A program made the translations under genes and the position numbers. From the NCBI GenBank assembly GCA_000447245.1, contig AUYT01000001.1, positions 1,420,001-1,484,000 of the forward strand: a DNA stretch of 64,000 nucleotides, in the 5' to 3' direction. The number at the start of each line of letters is the position of its first letter. The stretch's first letter is position 1. The notes beneath the pieces were generated by a model. The model saw only the letters and a list, made by a program, of their open reading frames with translations, ran no database searches and was not told where the DNA came from. This document shows, piece by piece, positions 8,091 to 15,980 of this stretch. The stretch is from a candidate division Zixibacteria bacterium RBG-1 (lineage in GTDB: Bacteria; Zixibacteria; MSB-5A5; DSPP01; RBG-1).

Positions 8091-9776
8091 CTATGGCAGA
8101 GGTTTACAACATTCTTTGCACGGGACTGGTTGGGGTCCGCCTCCGAAAACATAGTTCTTTTTGTAAACTATGTCGACTAAGTTGCATACCCCGTTGCAGT
8201 CACTGTCACATCTACATTTAGGAACAGGCGGGACAAACCCCTTAAACACCACATTGACGTCACAAATAATATCCGCTAAATTCACCACTCCATCTCCGTT
8301 GCAGTCATTGGGCTTGTAAGTGCAGACCACAAAAGTATCTTTCCGAGTAGGCACAAGTAACATCTCGGCCCGGAAGATCTGCATAGAATGTACTCCAAAT
8401 TGGTCCGTAGTTGTTCTAGGTTGAGGAGCGACTCGCTGAGAGAAAATTTCATAAGCTACGTAGTGGGTGTCCGGGCCAAATTGTGGCTCATTATTCTTTT
8501 GGGCCGGAGTCAGAAAGTAGCGGGGAACAAGGGAATCTATGACTTCAGGTGTAAAGTCAAACTGGTCCTGTAAGAGGAAATTTTTAAGAAACCCTTTGGG
8601 ATTTCTAATCTTGTAAGCAGTGTAATGGCCTAAAAGACTGTCTGGTCTGGGATGGGGGTCCTTTTGAGTAGGCAGGAGGAAGTACTTCACTGAATCAATA
8701 AAGACTTTGGTAGACTCAAACTGATCCTTATACGCCACCTGCAGTGAGACCGGCTTACCTTTGGCCCTATACCAAGTCAGATGGTCATTAGGTCTGGTGA
8801 TTTCAGAGGTGTCGTTATTAGTGGGACCAAAAACGATTTTTCTGACCGGGTTAGACAGGAAATCTATGGTGTCTATCTTTAGGGGATCAAAAGTCGTGAA
8901 TTGGTCCCGGACAAGGGCAAAGGTGTCGATTGGCACTGGTTGAATCCTCCAGGTCTTGAAGTGATTCCGCAGAGTGTCCGGGGGTGCTGGACAAATGTTC
9001 TGACAGGAATAAGCCCCATCAGTCCAAATACTGAAGTCACCAACCCGTGCAAATGGAGGGAACTTAGCACACCATTCTTGGAGGCCAAGTCCCGCAGAGT
9101 CAACATAATTGCAGCAGGGGGTACAGGTGGTGTCTAAGCAAAGTGAAAGGCTAAAACAGTCTGTAGTAAGTATTGTTAAACAAGCAAAATAAGGCCCACT
9201 CACACAGCAAGTTGGATCTATGGGGAAAATGTACTCTTGACAGAGGGTCGGCTGTATAATAATTTCAACTGGCTTTCCGGTACAGATTACATTGCCAGGC
9301 ACTGGGCAGTTAGGAGTGGGATAGACTGCTGAACAAATGGTTGGCTGTACCACAGCCACACATTGAGTGGTAAAATTACATTCAGTCAGCAAAACATGTA
9401 CATTTTTTACTTCAAAAGGATAAATCGGACAGCCCGCAACTGGTGGACAAACATTTCCAGGATCCTGAAACGAATATAACTTCGTATTTGGCTGTAATCC
9501 ACCAACAAGACAAGCGGTAAAGTTAGGCTGGTCAAAACATTTATTAGTATTTAGACAAACATCCAATGGAGAAGCTGGTTGCTCAGGCCGGCTGGAAGTT
9601 AAAGGATGTAAAATCTTTACTTCTGGAGCTTGCGACTGGGCTGGCGGCTGTTTTTGGTCAGCAGAAGCAAAAAGATAATCGTTTAATACAGAATTCCAAG
9701 GATTATCATCTTCAGCCCACAAAGGGCTACACAGAAAAACTACCGCGATAAAAAACCAAAGAAACTTTTTAAACAT
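8091..9776 (-). CDS. Large secreted protein with Cys-rich head, DQF repeats, dockerin (paralogue)
   Basis: 561 residues, paralogue of the 871-residue protein downstream of it. It shares the signal peptide (MFKKFLWFFIAVVFLCSPLWA), a Cys-rich head (about 70-262) and one block of four HY..Y.I/DQF/LL.P..K units (about 265-490) instead of two. The last 70 or so residues, containing the dockerin pair, are nearly identical in DNA and protein to those of the paralogue. The start ATG has CGGAGGAACT upstream. The relation suggests gene duplication followed by gain or loss of one repeat block. The function is unknown. Confidence 0.8.
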   Translation of the reverse strand: MFKKFLWFFIAVVFLCSPLWAEDDNPWNSVLNDYLFASADQKQPPAQSQAPEVKILHPLTSSRPEQPASPLDVCLNTNKCFDQPNFTACLVGGLQPNTKLYSFQDPGNVCPPVAGCPIYPFEVKNVHVLLTECNFTTQCVAVVQPTICSAVYPTPNCPVPGNVICTGKPVEIIIQPTLCQEYIFPIDPTCCVSGPYFACLTILTTDCFSLSLCLDTTCTPCCNYVDSAGLGLQEWCAKFPPFARVGDFSIWTDGAYSCQNICPAPPDTLRNHFKTWRIQPVPIDTFALVRDQFTTFDPLKIDTIDFLSNPVRKIVFGPTNNDTSEITRPNDHLTWYRAKGKPVSLQVAYKDQFESTKVFIDSVKYFLLPTQKDPHPRPDSLLGHYTAYKIRNPKGFLKNFLLQDQFDFTPEVIDSLVPRYFLTPAQKNNEPQFGPDTHYVAYEIFSQRVAPQPRTTTDQFGVHSMQIFRAEMLLVPTRKDTFVVCTYKPNDCNGDGVVNLADIICDVNVVFKGFVPPVPKCRCDSDCNGVCNLVDIVYKKNYVFGGGPQPVPCKECCKPLP

Positions 9777-9814
9777 AGTTCCTCCGAAAACGCAAAAGGT
9801 TAGAAATTCCTCCC

Positions 9815-9862
9815 CTTCTTTTTAACAATTTTAACTTGTAGAATATCTACCACCCCCTTGCA
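9815..9862 (-). promoter_or_regulatory. Conserved leader element of large dockerin gene B
   Basis: GCAAGGGGGTGGTA followed by GATATTCTAC and AAGTTAAAATTGTTAAAAAG on the minus strand, matching the leader of the paralogue at 7797-7846. The inverted pair GTAG-ATATT-CTAC could form a small hairpin. Confidence 0.4.
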
Positions 9863-9914
9863 AAAAGACTTCTTAATTCTTGCTATGGGTATAAGTTCAG
9901 TACGTTGCCTAAAT

Positions 9915-9943
9915 AATATAAAAAGCTGAAATTCTATTGTCAA
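9915..9943 (-). promoter_or_regulatory. Sigma-70 promoter of large dockerin gene B
   Basis: TTGACA (9943-9938), 17-bp spacer, TATATT (9920-9915) on the minus strand; predicted leader about 130 nt. The rest of the 9777-10117 gap shows no gene. Confidence 0.75.
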
Positions 9944-10117
9944 GAAAAATAGTATAAAATTTAAGTGACCTGTAACAGTTGGATTTAGTTAAGTAAAAAA
10001 TTGGCACTTTTTCAAGTGGAAGTCTCACTCAAAACTTAAGACCAGCCCCAATCTGTCGATATTTCCAATAGTGATATGTGTTGAAAAGCAAGCTAAACCT
10101 AAACTGGCTTAGATGAC

Positions 10118-10576
10118 ATGCCCAAAATCTTAGTAGTAGACGACCAGCCCTATATCCTGAATGTCTTATCCGACTTTTTGTTCAAACAGGGATATCAGGT
10201 GGTTTTAGCCGAATCCGGGGAGAAGGCAGCCCAGGTGGTTAAAGGAAGCGAAGTCCAATTAGCCCTGATTGATTTAAAACTTAACGGAATGGATGGAATT
10301 GCCACCATGCAGAAGATCAATCAAATCAACCCCCAGGTATTGAGTATAATCATCACCGGCTATTCGACCCAGGAATCCTCGGTGCAGGCCTTGAAAGCCG
10401 GCGCCTATGATTACGTGACCAAGCCGTTTAAATTGGAAGACCTGAAAAAGACCATCGAACGGGCTTTAAAAGAATATCAATTACGACAGGAGATTTCCGA
10501 CCTTAAAGAAAAAATCAGAAAAATGGAAGAGGAATTGAGGGAGTATCACAGCAAAAACACCAAAGTTTTGAACTGA
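10118..10576 (+). CDS. Single-domain response regulator with C-terminal coiled coil
   Basis: 152 residues. The receiver domain (3-118) has the acidic pair VVDDQP, the phospho-acceptor Asp in ALIDLKL (residue 53), Thr/Ser in IITGYS and Lys in TKPFKLED. There is no output domain; residues 120-150 (LRQEISDLKEKIRKMEEELREY) form a charged coiled coil. This suggests a protein-interaction output. The next gene, 15 bp downstream on the same strand, encodes another small helical protein and may be the partner. The ribosome site is weak, so the start is taken from the alignment of the first beta strand. A stand-alone pair with no kinase beside it. Confidence 0.85.
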   Translation: MPKILVVDDQPYILNVLSDFLFKQGYQVVLAESGEKAAQVVKGSEVQLALIDLKLNGMDGIATMQKINQINPQVLSIIITGYSTQESSVQALKAGAYDYVTKPFKLEDLKKTIERALKEYQLRQEISDLKEKIRKMEEELREYHSKNTKVLN

Positions 10577-10591
10577 TAATCAAAAATCGCC

Positions 10592-10963
10592 ATGCCCGAA
10601 GACACTTACCCGACTTCCACCAATTTAGAAAGCTTGTTGAATCGCTATAAAAGACTCAAGTCCCGCTACAAAACCATCTTAGACTTGGCCGGTAAGATTA
10701 TGTTCGAGCTGGAAAACTCCGGTTCCGAAAGATTAATTAAGGCGCTTTTGGAGGAAAAGATTAAAATCGCTGAAAAAATCCAGCTGGAAACCGACGAACT
10801 ATCCCTGCATCCCATTCCTCAGAATGAGGTTATCAACTCCCAGATAATCCGGGAAGCCAAAGAGATAATCGCTGATATTAAAATCATGTTGGGGGAGCTG
10901 TATGAACGGGAAGAGACCATCAGCGAATGGATTAAGAAAAGCGGGATGAAGTTCGAGTCCTAA
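10592..10963 (+). CDS. Small helical protein, putative receiver partner
   Basis: 123 residues, unrecognised. It is almost entirely alpha-helical with heptad-like spacing (LLNRYKRLKSRYKTILDLAG, then LIKALLEEKIKIAEKIQLET), has no signal peptide or membrane segment, and follows the receiver/coiled-coil gene by 15 bp. The spacing implies co-transcription and probable interaction with it. No ribosome site is obvious; translational coupling is likely. Real coding status is supported by its position and codon use, not by a known family. Confidence 0.6.
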   Translation: MPEDTYPTSTNLESLLNRYKRLKSRYKTILDLAGKIMFELENSGSERLIKALLEEKIKIAEKIQLETDELSLHPIPQNEVINSQIIREAKEIIADIKIMLGELYEREETISEWIKKSGMKFES

Positions 10964-11081
10964 TACCCGTTCAGCAGTTAACTAAACACACAACAAAAAC
11001 TTATCCTACACCGCAGTTGCATTAATTATCATTGGTACTATCTGATGGTCAGAGGCAGTTCGAATCCAGTAATTGAGGAAA

Positions 11082-11849
11082 TCAGTCAACCCGGCGTCCC
11101 CGCACTCCAAAGTCCACGTTATCCTGCATCCAGGCAAAGAATTTGGTCTGTTCCTCTAAGGATTTCCCGGGGGTTAAAATTTTAGGGTCTTTCCAGAATA
11201 CCAGAACCCCCGCATCCTGAGTCCAAATTTTGACTCTGGTCCTCTTGACCTTGGTCTGCCAGTTTTTCCCCACCACCGCATCGGTATACAGCAGGCGGAT
11301 GGTGACGCTGCGGGCCAGAGTCTCCAAAGGTTTTACTTTGATACTCCGAAAATCGGTTTTTCCCTGTTTTTTCACGTCCGGAACACCGTCGGAAAGCATT
11401 ACTATCGAAATCGGCCGCAGAACCAGATTTTTGTTTTTGACGGTCAGAGCCACTTGTTCGAAAAAGGCGTTGTAGTCGGTGAAAGGGTTGGGAGCCTCTT
11501 TGGGAAAAATTTCCCTCAGTTTATCTGCAATTTCCGGGACCGATTTACTCTCGAAAGATTGTTTGGGATAAAAAGTCTTGGGCTCATTGGGCTTGGCTCC
11601 ACCTATGGAACCCACAAATAAAACATGGGGAACTTCCAGGCCGCCCAAGCCGTTGAGGTGACTGTACAGATAATGGGCCAGAAAGTCTATGGAGTCGTCA
11701 AAGTAAGGACGGCTCATAAAAGAGCCGCTGATATCGACTCCTACGAACATACACAGTCGGGGTTTAGCAGCATTGTCATACGAACCGCATCCCAGAGACA
11801 ATACTAATAGACCTAAACAAAGCCAGTAGATTATTTTAATTTTTGACAT
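11082..11849 (-). CDS. VWA-like lipoprotein
   Basis: 255 residues from the ATG at 11849, which has GGAG nine bases upstream; a TTG twelve codons earlier overlaps the previous stop but lacks a ribosome site. A lipoprotein signal ends in LVLSLGC. The mature part begins with FVGVDISGSF, a DxSGS metal-ion-adhesion (MIDAS) motif of von Willebrand factor A folds. Later VMLSDGVPD supplies the second conserved Asp. The C-terminus is more divergent (WTQDAGVLVFWKDPKI). It follows the large membrane protein gene on the same strand and was probably made from the same transcript. Likely a periplasmic or envelope-anchored adhesion or assembly protein; the partner is unknown. Confidence 0.7.
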   Translation of the reverse strand: MSKIKIIYWLCLGLLVLSLGCGSYDNAAKPRLCMFVGVDISGSFMSRPYFDDSIDFLAHYLYSHLNGLGGLEVPHVLFVGSIGGAKPNEPKTFYPKQSFESKSVPEIADKLREIFPKEAPNPFTDYNAFFEQVALTVKNKNLVLRPISIVMLSDGVPDVKKQGKTDFRSIKVKPLETLARSVTIRLLYTDAVVGKNWQTKVKRTRVKIWTQDAGVLVFWKDPKILTPGKSLEEQTKFFAWMQDNVDFGVRGRRVD

Positions 11850-11881
11850 TTTGATTTTCTCCAAAAATGTTTTGGGTTGTA

Positions 11882-13159
11882 TCAAGGAATTAATTCTTTT
11901 TCTTCTACACTTTCCAGAGATTTTTCTGAAGCTTTTTCCGGAACTCTTTCAGAAACTTTCTTTCTTGTACCCCTTCTGAAAATGTTTTCAATCAGAGTTT
12001 TGCTATTGCTAATAGTCTGCATATTGTTAAAAGGAAGCTCAAACAGGTGACTGCCGGATAGAAGCAAGGTGCAAAAGTTAATACCTGATGCCACCACCTG
12101 AAGCGGAGGTAGCATTAAAGAGGCCAGAAGCTCTTCGCCTTTGGTCATAATCCAGGAGCTCTCTTCTTTGATTTTATTCACAAATTCAGGGGACACGGAA
12201 ATCAGGCGAACCTTGGGAGCCTCCGCACCACGGAAAAGTTGCATCCCTTTCCCCTGGATAACTTGCATAAGTAGCGGTGTCCCGTGCGCAGCGAAAAGAA
12301 ACCAGGACAAACTCCGGACACCGAACCAGGCAAAACAGGCAAACGCCAGGGTTCCAAAAATTCCCAGTTGGAAATTTTCCGAATATTGGGCAAACCAGGG
12401 AACCAGTGAATCCACAAACTCCCGGTACAGAAACACCACCTCTACAAAAAGAGCTACGGTCTCGATTACACCAATGCCTAAAATAGATGAGATATTCTTA
12501 CTCTTGACCGCAGCCACAAAGGTTGAGAGCACCGCATAGCTACCCATGATGATAAAGAGCAGAAATATGAACAAAGGAATTCGAATAAAATAGGGATGTA
12601 ATTGTTCACCGGTAATGTTGGAAAAAACGTCCATAACTAAAGGGGTGGTTACATAGGTAAAGATTAGAGCTTCAATGATACACCAGAATAAGGTCAGATA
12701 GACCGCAATCCAGGGAACCGGCGAACCTAACAGATTCTGGCTGGCGTTCCGGATTAGCCGAAACGGCATAAAAACTAGCTCCTGGACAATCGACAAAATC
12801 CCCAAACTGATAATTTTGACGAGACCCACCAATGCCGCCAACAGATTAAGAGCAAATTTGACGATTCCTCCCCAGAAGTACACGATAGATTTCCCCAAGT
12901 CCCACCAGGTTACCAATAAAAGCGTAAGGAACTCTATTCGTCTTTGTCTGATAAGCGCCGTCATCAGACTGGCGATACTGACCCAGCACCCTAAGATGAT
13001 GGCGAAGACCGGCAATAACAAAAACAGACGCTTACCGAGCATCATCCACAGCTGGTCCCCTGCTCCCCAGGCAAAGCTGATAAAGGCATCCTGAAAAAAC
13101 AAGGGGAAAAAGAGCACGGATAGAATTATTTTTACCATACCGCTGTTTCCGTTAAACAT
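11882..13159 (-). CDS. Polytopic membrane protein, unknown function
   Basis: 425 residues with about eight hydrophobic segments (for instance IILSVLFFPLFF, LFLLLPVFAIILGCW, FIRIPLFIFLLFIIMGSY, VIETVALFVEVVFLY) and a polar C-terminal tail rich in Lys and Glu (RKKVSERVPEKASEK). No family was recognised. The start ATG has GAGGAGGTC upstream. It directly precedes the VWA-like lipoprotein, so the two may act together in the envelope. Confidence 0.65.
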   Translation of the reverse strand: MFNGNSGMVKIILSVLFFPLFFQDAFISFAWGAGDQLWMMLGKRLFLLLPVFAIILGCWVSIASLMTALIRQRRIEFLTLLLVTWWDLGKSIVYFWGGIVKFALNLLAALVGLVKIISLGILSIVQELVFMPFRLIRNASQNLLGSPVPWIAVYLTLFWCIIEALIFTYVTTPLVMDVFSNITGEQLHPYFIRIPLFIFLLFIIMGSYAVLSTFVAAVKSKNISSILGIGVIETVALFVEVVFLYREFVDSLVPWFAQYSENFQLGIFGTLAFACFAWFGVRSLSWFLFAAHGTPLLMQVIQGKGMQLFRGAEAPKVRLISVSPEFVNKIKEESSWIMTKGEELLASLMLPPLQVVASGINFCTLLLSGSHLFELPFNNMQTISNSKTLIENIFRRGTRKKVSERVPEKASEKSLESVEEKELIP

Positions 13160-13487
13160 GAATCGACCTCCTCAATTTTATTGTAATTATTAAAGTAGAA
13201 ACCTAATCACCTCGGTACACCTAAATTTCCTTATCGGCAACTCCATATTAAAATTGAGGCATTTATAAACTTCTGAGGTTATTTCGGTAAGCTATAATTA
13301 CAAAAAAGTGATTATAAATGAAGTGACGTTCTATGCCAGTCTTGACCCGTGATTAGATACCAATTTGATTTAGATAAGACTCCTCCCTTGCCCGGATTGG
13401 GGAACTGTGAAATACCCCTCACCAGATAACGAATTGATACCAAAAATTTCTTAATGACCTTGCTTCTATTTCTTAAATTCTCAGCTA
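13160..13487. other. Intergenic gap, nothing recognised
   Basis: 328 bp without an ORF of credible coding character, hairpin terminator, tRNA or clear promoter on either strand. Confidence 0.5.
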
Positions 13488-13913
13488 TTAACTGGTAGCC
13501 ACCTGGGGTTTATAAATAGCACCCAGAATTCCGCCACAGATAAGGGATACCAAAAGACCATAGATAAACCACCAGACCAAAAGGGTTCCAGGAGCATTTA
13601 GAACCACAAAATAGGTGAAAGTAAGAGGGAGTTGAACGAATAAACCCATATAAAGCCCATAGCGGATACCCTGGGCTCCCCCGGCTTTGTTGGGTTCAAA
13701 ACCTTTAACATAGATGAAGCAGAAGAGCAGCGCGAAAAAAAAGTCAGCCAGAAGATGAACAAACATTCGGCTTTTCTGTATAGCTTGATCTTTCCAGAGA
13801 TGGTCAGTGGCAATATACAAATTTTTCAAAAGCCCTGTATGAATAACAATCTGCAAAATCCCATGTACAAAAAAGATTACTACTACACCAATCCAGAACT
13901 TTTTTGCATTCAT
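13488..13913 (-). CDS. Small four-helix membrane protein
   Basis: 141 residues with four predicted membrane helices (FWIGVVVIFFVHGILQIVI, MFVHLLADFFFALLFCFIYV, GLYMGLFVQLPLTFTYFVVL, LLVWWFIYGLLVSLICGGIL). The N-terminal MNAKKFW and the AGGAGGGGAT ribosome site fix the start. It resembles conserved hypothetical integral membrane proteins found in many bacteria, but I cannot name a family. It stands alone on its strand. Confidence 0.7.
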   Translation of the reverse strand: MNAKKFWIGVVVIFFVHGILQIVIHTGLLKNLYIATDHLWKDQAIQKSRMFVHLLADFFFALLFCFIYVKGFEPNKAGGAQGIRYGLYMGLFVQLPLTFTYFVVLNAPGTLLVWWFIYGLLVSLICGGILGAIYKPQVATS

Positions 13914-13945
13914 ATCCCCTCCTGGTTAAAGGTTTATTAGAGCAA

Positions 13946-13974
13946 ACTAAAATCATAAAACTTTCTATTGTCAA
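13946..13974 (-). promoter_or_regulatory. Possible sigma-70 promoter of the small membrane protein
   Basis: TTGACA (13974-13969), 17-bp spacer, TTTAGT (13951-13946), about 35 bp upstream of the start on the minus strand. The -35 is perfect, the -10 is weak. Confidence 0.45.
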
Positions 13975-14299
13975 GCAAAATCTTGAACCCGTCCCACAGC
14001 AGTCGATTTTTGTTAGAATATGTGAAGTATAAAATTTGATAATTTGCTTCAATTAGACCCAATCTGCATGATTTTTAAGCAGACTCCATCCCACAGTATA
14101 TGGGAGAAATCCCATAATTTTTGGATAAAATGTATAGATTCCTTCCATTATTCAAAATTCAGATACTCACATAATTTAATGATTACTAATGACTTTACCT
14201 GGGTGCTTAACTTTTACACTCCGTGCAGGTTCATTAATTGCTCATATAAAACCACAGAATGAATGGAAGAGTGATACACAAGAGAACCCTATTTTTCGA

Positions 14300-14409
14300 A
14301 GTATAAAGTTGTAGACGGTAGTACCTCAAACTGGAGCGAAAGATACTAATTCAGCTCCATCACCTCCTTGTGAGAAGCCGAGGGTTGCCCCCCTCGGCTT
14401 AATTTTTTT
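14300..14409 (+). ncRNA. Candidate small RNA with anti-Shine-Dalgarno segment
   Basis: A plus-strand transcript end with no ORF. The hairpin TGGAGC (14332-14337) / GCTCCA (14354-14359) is followed by single-stranded ATCACCTCCTT (14359-14369), identical over 11 nt to the 3' tail of bacterial 16S rRNA, then a strong intrinsic terminator (14375-14409). Both nearest downstream genes lie on the other strand, so the terminator has no mRNA to serve. The 5' end is uncertain: TATAAA at 14301 is the only nearby -10-like box and has no good -35. No known RNA family was recognised. Confidence 0.45.
14375..14409 (+). terminator. Strong orphan rho-independent terminator
   Basis: Stem AAGCCGAGGG (14375-14384) / CCCTCGGCTT (14391-14400), loop TTGCCC, then AATTTTTTT. 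Perfect 10-bp stem on the plus strand. Confidence 0.85.
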
Positions 14410-14423
14410 GCCAATTTTTTATC

Positions 14424-14502
14424 TGTCATTCTGAGCACCAGCGAAGAATCTCGTTTTTCAAATCCCCTTAACTTCGAGATCCTTCACTACGTTCAGGATG
14501 AT
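14424..14502. repeat. Palindromic repeat, CATTCTGAGC family
   Basis: TGTCATTCTGAGCACCAGCG (and on to AAGAATCTCG) at 14424-14453 faces an imperfect inverted copy, CGAGATCCTTCACTACGTTC and on, at 14474-14502. Shorter copies of one arm occur at 44203-44231 and, inverted, at 51408-51435. Confidence 0.75.
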
Positions 14503-14545
14503 ATAAGAGTCAAGGTGAAGCAAAAGCATGCAGCCCCAAAAGATG

Positions 14546-15016
14546 TCACTTTCTCAAAATCTCCAGAAGTTCTTCCGAATGCCCTTCCACTTTCACTTTG
14601 GGGAAAATCTTCTCGATTTTCCCTCTTTCATCAATCAGGAAAGTGGTCCGCTCTATTCCCCAGTATTCCTTTCCGTACATATTTTTCAATTTATAGGTAC
14701 CGTAAGTCTGGGAAACTTTGGTATCGGTATCTGAAAGCAAAGGAAAGGATAGATTATATCTATCGATAAACTTCTGGTGAGAATCCAAGTTGTCTGAGCT
14801 AACCCCCAAAATTACCGCGTTTGCCTTTTCAAACTTCTTCAGCTCATCCCTGAAAGAGCAGGCCTCTTTAGTGCATCCCGGTGTATCATCCTTGGGATAA
14901 AAGTATAGAATAACCTTTTTACCTCTATAATCCTTCAATGAAATATTCTTTCCCAAACTGGAAGACAAACTGAAATCGGGCGCGACATCTCCTTCTTTTA
15001 AACCAACTTCTCCCAT
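14546..15016 (-). CDS. bcp: Thioredoxin-dependent peroxiredoxin, BCP/PrxQ type
   Basis: 156 residues, the normal length for the family. It reduces hydrogen and organic peroxides in the cytoplasm. The motif DDTPGCTKEACSFRD holds the peroxidatic Cys48 and the resolving Cys53, the atypical two-Cys BCP arrangement. It also has the usual APDFSL start and the GKKVILYFYPKD strand. The start ATG has TAAGGAGGTTAAA upstream. It is the last gene of a minus-strand run that also contains an EVE protein and the probable selenoprotein, giving the group a redox flavour. Both catalytic residues are ordinary Cys, not Sec. Confidence 0.95.
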   Translation of the reverse strand: MGEVGLKEGDVAPDFSLSSSLGKNISLKDYRGKKVILYFYPKDDTPGCTKEACSFRDELKKFEKANAVILGVSSDNLDSHQKFIDRYNLSFPLLSDTDTKVSQTYGTYKLKNMYGKEYWGIERTTFLIDERGKIEKIFPKVKVEGHSEELLEILRK

Positions 15017-15045
15017 TTTAACCTCCTTAGTTTCATAATATAATT

Positions 15046-15516
15046 TTACTCACCGCCAAATTTATAAAACTCATACTTCAACTTTATCAAATCCAAAAAC
15101 TCCCCTACCTCATCCAGATTGTTCAGAGGTATAAAAACCCATTTCGTACCACGATAAACTTTTTGAGAAGCAATCGTTTTTTTTAAGTTTTGAGAGACCG
15201 CATGGGAGTCCATCAGATAAGGTTCAAAGTCCTTCACATTGATAGAAACCGTCCCTGCTATTACTTGTCCATGTTTTTCTGATTCAATATGTAGATGAAA
15301 CAGCTGTCTTTTCCCCAAATTAAAAGCCGGAACCTCTTCCTTGGCCAAACCATCGTACATCACCTTTTCTTCTACCCCCTCCAATTTCCTCATTCTGCTT
15401 TTAATTTCAAAAACCAATCCTTGTATTTCAGTTGGAAGCGAATTAATTACTTCTTTAACCGATTTAATCCTTAAAGTATTACTTAAAGTCTTCGAAGTAA
15501 CCTTCTTATTTTTCAT
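15046..15516 (-). CDS. Conserved hypothetical protein
   Basis: 156 residues, soluble, no signal peptide. The N-terminal helical part (SVKEVINSLPTEIQGLVFEI) is followed by a beta-rich part (RQLFHLHIES, QVIAGTVSINVKDFEPYL) and a C-terminal amphipathic helix. There is a faint resemblance to small DUF1801/YdhG-like proteins, which I would not rely on. It starts three bases after the stop of the EVE gene and has no clear ribosome site, implying translational coupling. Confidence 0.6.
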   Translation of the reverse strand: MKNKKVTSKTLSNTLRIKSVKEVINSLPTEIQGLVFEIKSRMRKLEGVEEKVMYDGLAKEEVPAFNLGKRQLFHLHIESEKHGQVIAGTVSINVKDFEPYLMDSHAVSQNLKKTIASQKVYRGTKWVFIPLNNLDEVGEFLDLIKLKYEFYKFGGE

Positions 15517-15519
15517 AAA

Positions 15520-15951
15520 TTACTTTGAGATTTCAAATCTACTTTGCGCCACCAATTTCAGAATCTTTTTCCAAATTTCAGGAGGAACTGGCATCACTGA
15601 AAGACGTGGAAGTTTTACCAGTTCAAAGTTTTTTAAATCTTTTTGAGCTTTAAGTTCTGCTAAAGTAACCGGTCGGGAAAGCTTTTTGTGAGGTTTCAAA
15701 TCTATAACTAACAGACGTGGATTTTTTTGTTTAGGGTCGGGATAGGGGTTGGAAATTACTGCAGCTATACCGACAATCTGTTTCTCATCTCCGGTATGAT
15801 AAATAAAAACCATATCCCCTTTTTTCATTCGAGACATATTTTTTAAGGCATAATTATTAGCCACTCCATCCCAAGTGGTTTTGCCGTCTTTTTCCAAGTC
15901 AGAATAAGAGTAAGCTGAAGGTTCAGTTTTCAAAAGCCAGAAGTTGGGCAT
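15520..15951 (-). CDS. EVE domain protein
   Basis: 143 residues forming one EVE domain (PUA-like fold, related to ASCH and YTH, typically binding modified bases in nucleic acids). Family signatures seen: FWLLKTEPSAYSYSDL at the start, TTWDGVANNYALKNM, GDMVFIYHTG, the YPDP segment, and PVTLAELKA with LPRLSVMPV near the end. The length matches stand-alone bacterial EVE proteins. It is followed immediately by the hypothetical gene and then bcp. AAGGAT lies upstream of the ATG. Confidence 0.9.
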   Translation of the reverse strand: MPNFWLLKTEPSAYSYSDLEKDGKTTWDGVANNYALKNMSRMKKGDMVFIYHTGDEKQIVGIAAVISNPYPDPKQKNPRLLVIDLKPHKKLSRPVTLAELKAQKDLKNFELVKLPRLSVMPVPPEIWKKILKLVAQSRFEISK

Positions 15952-15980
15952 ACGGTATCCTTGATGAAGCTAATATAATT

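Noticed and set aside
10010-10030. TGGCACTTTTTCAAGT as a sigma-54 promoter
   Set aside because: The -24 GG is present but the -12 GC is missing (AG instead), so it does not fit.
11045-11080. tRNA-like AGGCAGTTCGAATCCAGT
   Set aside because: The T-loop is present but the stem does not pair and no acceptor or anticodon arm can be found; perhaps a chance match.
14044-14262. 72-residue plus-strand ORF
   Set aside because: No ribosome site, no domain and poor coding character; lies before the candidate small RNA.
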